This document shows positions 8,889 through 15,689 of a stretch of DNA of 64,000 bases, one piece after another (within the stretch, counting starts at the first letter, position 1; every line of letters starts with the position of its first letter). The notes below the pieces were generated by a model, which saw only the letters and a program-made list of their open reading frames with translations, ran no database searches and was not told the DNA's origin. The DNA is from an uncultured Phascolarctobacterium sp. (GTDB lineage Bacteria > Bacillota > Negativicutes > Acidaminococcales > Acidaminococcaceae). A program made the translations under genes and the position numbers. The DNA lies in contig UQWM01000010.1 of assembly GCA_900544795.1 (NCBI GenBank), positions 1 to 64,000 of the forward strand. Direction: 5' to 3'.

Positions 8889-8923
8889 CAGCGCTATGCG
8901 AAAGCATAGCGCTGTTTCTTTTT
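8889..8923 (+). terminator. Rho-independent terminator
   Basis: An 11-bp perfect stem (CAGCGCTATGC with GCATAGCGCTG) with a GAAA tetraloop and TTTCTTTTT ends the 6495-8867 transcript. Confidence 0.9.
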
Positions 8924-8956
8924 ATGGCAGCAGTTTTGATAATTAAAGACCTGCGC

Positions 8957-8985
8957 AGGCACCGCTTTTGAGCGGTGCCTTTTTT
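8957..8985 (+). terminator. Second, tandem Rho-independent terminator
   Basis: A 10-bp perfect stem (AGGCACCGCT with AGCGGTGCCT), a TTTG loop and a T-run follow the first terminator by 33 bp. No gene lies between them. Confidence 0.85.
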
Positions 8986-9052
8986 GATTACAGCTGTTAG
9001 TAATCTTTTGCAAGACTGCGCCAAAGTGTGTCATACATAAAAAATAAATATG

Positions 9053-9084
9053 TCTTGCGGGGGTGACGAATGTGGTAATATAAT
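9053..9084 (+). promoter_or_regulatory. G-run promoter of the autotransporter
   Basis: GTCTTGCGG supplies a -35 (TTGCGG, 9055-9060) that runs into a G-tract. TGTGG precedes the -10 (TATAAT, 9079-9084), with 18-bp spacing. The layout is shared with 12952-12985 and 42763-42793. About 190 bases of AT-rich leader follow. Confidence 0.6.
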
Positions 9085-9274
9085 AAAAATTAACTATAAG
9101 CATAGTATTAAATATAAAGGTTAATAAATTGCTAATAAAAGAATAAATTAAAATATTGCGAATGGAAGTAAAAACTGCCGCTACTCACAGCGGCCCACCA
9201 ACACACGGCAGCAAAAAAAATGGGGAATTTTTTTTATATGTTGCAACTTTAAAACCAAGAAAGGTGAGAGGGTT

Positions 9275-12200
9275 ATGAAAACAAACAGACAAAAAACCAA
9301 CAAACAGGCATTATTGCACCACAAAGTGCTGTGTTCACTGCTGGCTGCCGGCTTTTTTTGCAGCTGGGGTGCAGCGACTCCGATCTATGCCGCCGTCGCT
9401 ACCCAAAAAGTAGTAAACAGCGATCTGGCTGGCGGGCTGGAAACCAACAGCGAATCAGTTAAGGTCACAGGCGGCAGCCGTATCACAGGTACGGTCAAAG
9501 TCATCAACGACGCCAATTACCAAACAGGCGCTCACGGCAGTGCCTTCAGTATCCAAACCGACGGGCCGGTTATTTTCGACGGCGACGGTGATGTTGAAAT
9601 ACGCACTTATAACGACGATTCTTATGCCCATACTAACGCCATCAAGCTGCATAACGACGGCGCCAGCCTGTTGGTATACAAGGCAGGGCACACTGTGACG
9701 CTGGCTTTGGATGCCGCCGGCGGGCAAAGCACAAAATATGACGAAGTGGCAGGCATCTACCTTACTAATAACAATCAAAACGTAGTCATTAACGCCGATA
9801 ACGTCAATTTTGAAAATAACGGCTATAACCGAGGCTACGGCATCTGGACAGGCGCTCCGGCAGTTGACAGCATTATCACCATCAACGGCAACGCCAACTT
9901 TTCGGACGACGCTGCTGCCAAAGAAGCCTACGCCATCCGTCACGACCACGGCACAACCGTCATTAACGGTAACACCAAAATCACCATGGTCGGCGCGGGC
10001 GGCTCCGGCATCCGTGCCATCAACGGCGCTGTCCAGTTCAACGGCGACACGGTCATCGACCTTAAAGGCGACGTGGCTTATATCGACCGCTATGTGCCCG
10101 CCTTTGGTATCTGGAACGGCGCTACCCCCTATGGCGTAACTCCTGTTACCGGCGCGCATATCAAGCTTACCGGCAACACTACTATTACTACTACCGGCGC
10201 AGGCAGCATAGCCGTAGTTACCGAACTGGAAGGCGGTACCACCGAATTTTTTGGCGATACCAAAATCACCACCGGCGGCGACACAGGCAAATGGGGACGT
10301 TTTTCAGCCAGTGATGTAGGTGCGCACGGCGTTTATAACAGCGGAGGAACCACTAATTTCCACGGCAACCTGTTCATCGACACCACCGGCGCAAGCGCCA
10401 CGGCTATCCATGCCCTCAGCGGTCAGGTCAACCTTAATAACTACGACGGCGGCGCGCAGGCGCTGGCCGTTATCACCACGGCTAAAGACGAGGCCAACGG
10501 TATTTATAACAACAAAGCGGCAGTTACCGCCAATTCCCACGTCAATGTTTTCACCAAAGGCGCCAACGCCTCGGCTGTTAAAACAGACGGCGAAAGCACC
10601 ACCATTTTAAATGGCCGCAATTATCTTAACATCTCCGGCGACAATTCCCACGGTATCGAAGCCTATGCCGCTTCCTCGTCCAAAGGCACCGAAGAAAAAA
10701 CAGCCCAGGTCAAGCTGGGCGCAGACTCTACCATTTATACCCAGGGCGCCGGTTCCCACGGCGTGTATGCCGATATGCTGGAAGCCAACGTGGCCCTTGA
10801 TAAAAACAACAGCGTCACCACCAAAGGCGATGGCTCACACGGCCTGTATGCCGCCCGCGGCGTTATCGAAACAGGCGACGGCCTGCAGTTGGCAGCAGAG
10901 GGTACGGGCTCCCATGCGGCTTACGCCGACTCGGCCGACAGCGGCATCAAATTTAACGGTAGCGCCGTTATCAGCGCCGCCGACCCCGACAGCTATGCCA
11001 TCTATGCCGATAACGACGGCAAGATAGAAGGACTGGCAGCGGGCAGCAAATTTACCATCACCGGCAATATGCTGGCCGATAACGGCGGCAGCATCCAACT
11101 GGATATGGCAGCCAACTCTCTGATCCTGGGCACAGCAGCCGTCGAAAACAGCGGCGCTATCGACCTGGAAATGAACGACAGTATGTGGCGGATGACGGGT
11201 ACTTCCTCAGTCACCAGCCTTACCAATAATAAATCAGTTATTGATATGACCCAAGACGGCGGCGCTTTCAGCAGCTTCACCACCGAAAATCTCAGCGGCA
11301 ACGGCGGTTACTTTGTGCTGGACATTGACGCTACCACCAACGTCAACAACAGCGACCGCATCTACGTTACCGATACCTTTAGCGGCACGCAGGCCATCTC
11401 CCTTAACGAGATCACCGGCCTGTATACCGGCACCGAAGCGGAAAACACCGTGCTGGCCAGCGTTAAAAACAACAACGGCACCTTTACCGCCGTAGACGGC
11501 GAAGGTACCCTGTACTACCAGCGCTACGAACTTGACCAGAAAGCCAATACCTACGACCCTAACTACACTACCGATTGGTATCTGAAAGCCATCACCAACG
11601 TTGACCCTGAAGAAAAGCCCACCCCCGGCGTGGACGGTGCTGTTTCGGTAGGCGCGCTGGCCTACTACACCTGGCTCGACCACGACCAGTTGATGAAGCG
11701 GTTGGGCGACCTGCGCCATAAAGGCGAAGACGAAAAAGGCATCTGGGTAAGGGTGAAAGGGGCCCAAATAGGCCGCAACGGCAATTTTGGCTTCAAAAAT
11801 AAATATACCCACTACGAGCTGGGCTACGACGAAGTAATGAAAACCAAACCCAACTACACCCGCTACTGCGGCGTATCCGTCAGCTATGCCGATGGTGATG
11901 CCAGCTATTCGCGTGGCAGCGGCGACAACAACAGCCGCGCTATCAACTTCTACGTTACCGAAATGGGCAACAAGGGCCACTACCTGGATGTAGTCCTGCG
12001 CTTCCATCATATGGACAGCAACTTTAAAATGTTCGACGAAAAAGGACAAAAGATCCGCGGCGATATGCACAACGTCGGCGTCTCCCTGAGCGGCGAATAC
12101 GGACGTAAAAAAGCTATCGACGACAAAGGCTGGTATATCGAGCCTCAAGGCCAGCTGACCCTGGGTTATTTGGGCGGCGACGACTACACCACCACTAACG

Positions 12201-12529
12201 GCATCGACGTTAGCCAGGGCGGCATCCGCAGCGCGCTTGGGCGTTTGGGCTTCAACATCGGCAAGGATATAGACGCCAAAACCAATATCTACGTCAAAGC
12301 CAACCTGCTGCACGAATTCGGCGGCGGCTACGATGCCACCCTCACCGACAGCAGCGGTGCACGCATCAAGGTAGACCGCAGCTTTAAAGATACCTGGTTT
12401 GAATATGGTATCGGCGCGGCTATCCAGACAGGTAGCAACAACCATATCTATCTGGACTTTGAACGTAGCGCCGGCGGCGACTTTAAAAAGGACTGGAGCT
12501 GGAACGTAGGCGCACGCTGGACGTTCTAA
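9275..12529 (+). CDS. Autotransporter (type Va) with beta-helix passenger
   Basis: The 1084-residue surface protein exports itself through its own outer-membrane barrel. It begins with a long signal peptide (basic start, then LLAAGFFCSWGAATPIYAA). The passenger, about residues 45-760, is Gly/Asn/Thr-rich with many short turns around GSHG(V/L)YA and NGN motifs, typical of a right-handed beta-helix. The barrel spans about residues 795-1084, from ALAYYTWLDHDQLMKRLGD to the terminal aromatic WTF that the Bam machinery recognises. No protease triad or lipase motif was seen, so adhesion is the likely role. The RBS AAGGTGAGAG precedes the ATG. It is a single-gene transcript. Confidence 0.9.
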   Translation: MKTNRQKTNKQALLHHKVLCSLLAAGFFCSWGAATPIYAAVATQKVVNSDLAGGLETNSESVKVTGGSRITGTVKVINDANYQTGAHGSAFSIQTDGPVIFDGDGDVEIRTYNDDSYAHTNAIKLHNDGASLLVYKAGHTVTLALDAAGGQSTKYDEVAGIYLTNNNQNVVINADNVNFENNGYNRGYGIWTGAPAVDSIITINGNANFSDDAAAKEAYAIRHDHGTTVINGNTKITMVGAGGSGIRAINGAVQFNGDTVIDLKGDVAYIDRYVPAFGIWNGATPYGVTPVTGAHIKLTGNTTITTTGAGSIAVVTELEGGTTEFFGDTKITTGGDTGKWGRFSASDVGAHGVYNSGGTTNFHGNLFIDTTGASATAIHALSGQVNLNNYDGGAQALAVITTAKDEANGIYNNKAAVTANSHVNVFTKGANASAVKTDGESTTILNGRNYLNISGDNSHGIEAYAASSSKGTEEKTAQVKLGADSTIYTQGAGSHGVYADMLEANVALDKNNSVTTKGDGSHGLYAARGVIETGDGLQLAAEGTGSHAAYADSADSGIKFNGSAVISAADPDSYAIYADNDGKIEGLAAGSKFTITGNMLADNGGSIQLDMAANSLILGTAAVENSGAIDLEMNDSMWRMTGTSSVTSLTNNKSVIDMTQDGGAFSSFTTENLSGNGGYFVLDIDATTNVNNSDRIYVTDTFSGTQAISLNEITGLYTGTEAENTVLASVKNNNGTFTAVDGEGTLYYQRYELDQKANTYDPNYTTDWYLKAITNVDPEEKPTPGVDGAVSVGALAYYTWLDHDQLMKRLGDLRHKGEDEKGIWVRVKGAQIGRNGNFGFKNKYTHYELGYDEVMKTKPNYTRYCGVSVSYADGDASYSRGSGDNNSRAINFYVTEMGNKGHYLDVVLRFHHMDSNFKMFDEKGQKIRGDMHNVGVSLSGEYGRKKAIDDKGWYIEPQGQLTLGYLGGDDYTTTNGIDVSQGGIRSALGRLGFNIGKDIDAKTNIYVKANLLHEFGGGYDATLTDSSGARIKVDRSFKDTWFEYGIGAAIQTGSNNHIYLDFERSAGGDFKKDWSWNVGARWTF

Positions 12530-12549
12530 CAGTTTAAGCAGTTTTTTTT

Positions 12550-12577
12550 GGCAGGGCATCGCAACCCTCGCCCTGCC
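12550..12577 (+). terminator. Weak hairpin after the autotransporter
   Basis: GGCAGGGC (12550-12557) pairs with GCCCTGCC (12570-12577) around a 12-nt loop, followed by TTAAAAT. The poor T-run makes this a weak terminator or only an mRNA-stabilising hairpin. Confidence 0.4.
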
Positions 12578-12630
12578 TTAAAATATTCCCCTGTCCTGCA
12601 CTGCCACCTTTAGCAATGCAGGATGAACTT

Positions 12631-12678
12631 AAAAGCCCTGTATGATTTAAAATCATACAGTGCTTTTAACTGTTTTTT
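12631..12678. terminator. Strong hairpin terminator, probably bidirectional
   Basis: AAAAGC plus CTGTATGATT on the left pairs with AATCATACAG plus GCTTTT on the right (12631-12667, one mismatch). Further T-runs follow. Confidence 0.75.
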
Positions 12679-12680
12679 AA

Positions 12681-12748
12681 CTATTTTGTTTTAGCAGCGT
12701 CCGCAGCTGGGCCAGGCCCTTAGTGCGGACGCTGCTAAAACAAAATAG
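12681..12748. repeat. Perfect 25-bp inverted repeat with an inner hairpin
   Basis: Positions 12681-12705 are the exact reverse complement of 12724-12748. The 18-base loop contains its own small stem, GGGCCAGGCCC. The arms are T-rich outside and GC-rich inside. It could be a very strong terminator, a cruciform, or a miniature repeat element. There is no target-site duplication that I can confirm. Confidence 0.8.
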
Positions 12749-12951
12749 CGGCTGACCTGTGCTGACAAGTGGCTACTGTTTTTATTTTTGCGGCTAAAAT
12801 TTTGACTCTACATGGTAGCGTCTTTTTGGTTAACGATGTTTTCGCCATAGTGCGGGTGGAGCGATCATACGCAATTTCAGCAAGGCTGAAATTGCTGCGC
12901 AGCATATCAACGCGGCGCCAAATGAAAAAAATTCACAGAAAAACTTTTCGC
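12749..12951. other. Intergenic sequence with a short hairpin, no gene seen
   Basis: About 200 bases hold no credible gene. GCAATTTCAGC (12871-12881) and GCTGAAATTGC (12885-12895) form an 11-bp perfect stem with a 3-nt loop but no T-run. It could be an RNA structure or an operator upstream of the tubulin-operon promoter. Confidence 0.5.
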
Positions 12952-12985
12952 GTCTTGTCGGGGGGGACATCTGTGGTATCATAAT
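12952..12985 (+). promoter_or_regulatory. G-run promoter of the tubulin-like operon
   Basis: GTCTTGTCG (with -35 TTGTCG, 12955-12960) is followed by a seven-G tract, then CTGTGG and a -10 (TATCAT 12977-12982 or CATAAT 12980-12985). The arrangement closely matches the autotransporter promoter and that at 42763. The leader to the first small ORF is about 135 bases. Confidence 0.55.
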
Positions 12986-13125
12986 CATAAAAGTAATTCA
13001 AATAATTGTTAAAAAATATGAGCTTGATTAAAAATTCTTTTAACAAAAACAAAAGATGCTTAAAGGTCTCCCGCTGCTTGGCAGCATAAAAATAGATCCT
13101 AAAAATTTGCGAGGAGTTGGTTGTG

Positions 13126-13191
13126 ATGGTTTTAAATCATAAAATTTTTGATGAGGCGGTTAGTGTCGCTAGGGAGGTTTGTATATGTTAA
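13126..13191 (+). CDS. Possible 21-residue leader peptide
   Basis: The small ORF MVLNHKIFDEAVSVAREVCIC has GAGGAG (13111-13116) 9 nt before its ATG. Its stop codon overlaps the start of the tubulin-like gene by 7 nt, a layout typical of translational coupling. The SD of the next gene lies inside it. It could be a regulatory leader or a small helical protein. Chance cannot be excluded at this length. Confidence 0.4.
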   Translation: MVLNHKIFDEAVSVAREVCIC

Positions 13192-14312
13192 GGATAAAAC
13201 TCATCGGGGTGGGCGCGGCAGGCAATAAGGCCGCTATCGCCGCTTTTGAAGCAGGCGTTATCGCGGAAGACGAATTACTGTTGATCAACAGCAATTTGGG
13301 AGACGTGCCCGAGGCTTACAAGCAGTATTGCATCGTGCTTTCCGATAAGGTAAAAGGCACGGGCAAGGAGCGCGATATCGCCCGTAAGATCGCTATCGAA
13401 TATCTTGATTCGGTGGGCAATAATAAGGTTGATAGTTTTGTTGATGACGCCGACCTGGTTTGCGTCGTTAATTCTACCGAGGGCGGGACCGGCAGCGGTT
13501 CTTCTTCGGTGCTGTATAAGTATCTGCTGAACGTCAGCAATAAAAACGTGATGGGTTTTGTTTTTACCGGTTTTGAAGAAGACGGCCGTGGTTTGAAAAA
13601 CACTGTGGAATATTTTAAAGATATGGACGAGACCATCGCTTTGCAGATCATCAGCAACAGAAAGTTTTTGCCGCTTTTGGGTAAAAACAAGCTACGCGCT
13701 GAAAAAATGGCCAACGAGGAGTTCGTGCGTCGTTTAGCTATCGTCAGCGGCAGGGAGATGGTTGAAAGTGCTCAGAACATTGACCGCACCGACCTTTTGA
13801 AGATAGTTACTACACCGGGCTATTTGATGGCCGAGTATATGGAATTAACGCCGCCGCCGCAGAATATGTCGCAGTTCAACCGTTTGCTTGAGGATATGAT
13901 CGCCGAGAGCAAGGCGCTGCCGACTAATGAGACGGCCAAACGGATCGGCGTTATTATTGATTGCCCGCAGGAGCTGGAAAAGGCGCTTGATTTTTCGTTT
14001 ACTACTTTGGTCAGCACTTACGGCACTCCGTACGAGCTGTTTACCCATGTACAGAACACCGGTGTTACACCCGGCATCTGCGTGCTGGCGGCCGGCATGG
14101 ATATGCCTTTGGGCGAAGTACAGACGATCTACCGCAATTTCCAGAAACAGGCTGAGAAGGTTTCCGAAAAGAACGATTCTTTTGCCAACGCTATGAAATC
14201 GCTGCTGGCCGTGGACCCGGGCATCGGCTTTAACCTGCCTTCTAAAGACAAGGTGACCCAGGAAGAGCTGCTGGAGAAAAAACAAAGCTTTTTTGACAAG
14301 CTTTCTAAATGA
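13185..14312 (+). CDS. Tubulin/FtsZ-superfamily GTPase (not FtsZ)
   Basis: The 375-residue protein belongs to the FtsZ/tubulin superfamily but is clearly divergent from the real FtsZ in this window. IKLIGVGAAGNKA matches the nucleotide-binding first loop, and GGTGSGSS (residues 100-107) is the tubulin signature. The T7 loop, which in FtsZ reads NADFAD and drives GTP hydrolysis of the neighbouring subunit, aligns with MAEYME here: both acidic residues are Glu and the Asn is lost. There is no C-terminal FtsA-binding peptide; the protein ends in a charged helix. Start at ATG 13185, with AGGGAGG 7 nt upstream. It is probably a cytoplasmic filament former working with the VWA and actin-like partners encoded next. 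Confidence 0.82.
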   Translation: MLRIKLIGVGAAGNKAAIAAFEAGVIAEDELLLINSNLGDVPEAYKQYCIVLSDKVKGTGKERDIARKIAIEYLDSVGNNKVDSFVDDADLVCVVNSTEGGTGSGSSSVLYKYLLNVSNKNVMGFVFTGFEEDGRGLKNTVEYFKDMDETIALQIISNRKFLPLLGKNKLRAEKMANEEFVRRLAIVSGREMVESAQNIDRTDLLKIVTTPGYLMAEYMELTPPPQNMSQFNRLLEDMIAESKALPTNETAKRIGVIIDCPQELEKALDFSFTTLVSTYGTPYELFTHVQNTGVTPGICVLAAGMDMPLGEVQTIYRNFQKQAEKVSEKNDSFANAMKSLLAVDPGIGFNLPSKDKVTQEELLEKKQSFFDKLSK

Positions 14313-14396
14313 TTAAATAACACAATAGTAGAAAATAGCTCGACGGGGTAGACCAGTTGGGCTATTTGCTATTGGTTTGGAAATGGGGTATTGGAT

Positions 14397-15674
14397 ATGA
14401 TGAAGAGGATAATTGTTGTCGCCGCCATGCTGCTTTTACTGGCTGCTTTATTTGGCTGCGGTAACAGCGCTCGGGTAGCGGCCCCGCCTGAGCAGAATGT
14501 AAGCGTTGCCGAGACTATTGACGGCGTTGTTTTTTTAGATGGCAGTATGTCGATGCAGGGATTTGTTAATTTCCCGGCGGCTACTGAATATGTTGACGCG
14601 ATAAAGAATATTGAGCAGGCCCTGACTTTGGGGTGGAAAAATGAAAACCTTGCTTATTACCGTTTTGGTGACAGGCTGCAACATATAGATGATGAAGACC
14701 GGTTGCGTTTTGCCGGGTATGGTTTTTACGGCGATTTGCAGACTCGGCTTGACGTGATGGTGAATGATAGCGATAAGGAAAAGCTTAATTTTATCGTCAG
14801 CGATTTTTTACAGACGGATCAGGATTTTCAGAAGCTGGTGACAGCTGTTAAAAAGAATTATTTTGCTAATGGCAAGGGCGCGGCTTTGATTGGCGTTAAG
14901 GGGCGCTTTAAAGGAGCTGTGTATGATATAGGGCTGGCTAAGGAGCAGTTTTATTATTACAGCGGCGATGATAAGGGGCGGTTCCGTCCGTTTTATATTT
15001 TGGTTTTAGGCGAGCAGCGCGAGGTAGAGCGGTTTTGCCGTTATTACGACCAGGCGCTGGCGAAGGATATAGAACGTAAGGTGATTTGCCTGACTGATGA
15101 TTTGGGCGGCGGTAAGCTGGAGGCTGAAGCTGTGGATTACAGTAAGCTTGATGGCATTAAGACTTATGCGGCAGTAGATGATATTTTGGCCGCTGGCTCG
15201 GCCGTGCCCCAGTATACGCTGAAAAGCAGGCCCGGCTCGGTGTATCTGCGCTACGATTTGACGCAGGGCAGCCCGATGGTGGACGATGTGCAGATCAAGA
15301 CTGCGTTGGAGTTGTGGCAGGAGCAGCAGCAGGGATTTAAAAAGATGATGGCGGTGACGGCTGCGAAGGCCGAAGCCGATGTGCGCAGCGACGGCTTTGC
15401 CGTGCGTATAGATTTTAGGCCCGAGGTGCTGCCCGAAAGCGGCGTGTACAGGTTTGGCCTGTTTTTGAAGCCGGATATGGACAGTTACAAAACTATGCAG
15501 GCAGGGCTGCTGGACGATTGGACTATGGAAGATAGTTTCGAGATAAGCAGAGGTGGCGTATTCCAGATCGATACGACTTTGGAGCTGAAAAAGTTTATCC
15601 GCAATTTGTCGGAGGTGGCTTATGTAAGCCTGCATCCGCATTATAAAGAGCGCTATGTGTATTTTAGATATTAA
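14397..15674 (+). CDS. Lipoprotein with a von Willebrand A-like domain
   Basis: A 425-residue exported lipoprotein: hydrophobic signal (IIVVAAMLLLLAALFGC) with lipobox LFGC, Cys21 being the lipidated residue. A VWA/Rossmann-like domain follows, with a MIDAS-type DxSxS (D48, S50, S52 in FLDGSMSM). Later LNFIVSDFLQTD resembles the strand carrying the distal metal-binding Asp. The C-terminal part (about 290-425) is beta-rich and unrecognised. It would lie outside the inner membrane. The start at 14397 has GGGG 8 nt upstream. It sits 84 bp after the tubulin-like gene and 15 bp before the ATPase gene, so it is likely a metal-dependent adhesion or sensor subunit of one complex. Confidence 0.75.
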   Translation: MMKRIIVVAAMLLLLAALFGCGNSARVAAPPEQNVSVAETIDGVVFLDGSMSMQGFVNFPAATEYVDAIKNIEQALTLGWKNENLAYYRFGDRLQHIDDEDRLRFAGYGFYGDLQTRLDVMVNDSDKEKLNFIVSDFLQTDQDFQKLVTAVKKNYFANGKGAALIGVKGRFKGAVYDIGLAKEQFYYYSGDDKGRFRPFYILVLGEQREVERFCRYYDQALAKDIERKVICLTDDLGGGKLEAEAVDYSKLDGIKTYAAVDDILAAGSAVPQYTLKSRPGSVYLRYDLTQGSPMVDDVQIKTALELWQEQQQGFKKMMAVTAAKAEADVRSDGFAVRIDFRPEVLPESGVYRFGLFLKPDMDSYKTMQAGLLDDWTMEDSFEISRGGVFQIDTTLELKKFIRNLSEVAYVSLHPHYKERYVYFRY

Positions 15675-15689
15675 GGGAAAGGTAAACTG

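Noticed and set aside
11234..12559. Long 441-codon ORF antisense to the autotransporter
   Set aside because: Shadow frame of a GC-rich, repetitive coding region. Low-complexity Val/Ala composition and no RBS.
12769..12984. 71-codon ORF before the tubulin-like operon
   Set aside because: It runs through an 11-bp hairpin and the promoter and has no SD or protein-like composition.
12530..13125. Replication origin (oriC)
   Set aside because: The skew polarity fits, but no dnaA, dnaN or clear DnaA-box cluster is visible. It is kept only as a skew observation.
13185..14312. Phage or plasmid TubZ/PhuZ partitioning tubulin
   Set aside because: No phage, replication or DNA-binding centromere-type partner is nearby. 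The neighbours are envelope proteins, so a chromosomal envelope role fits better.
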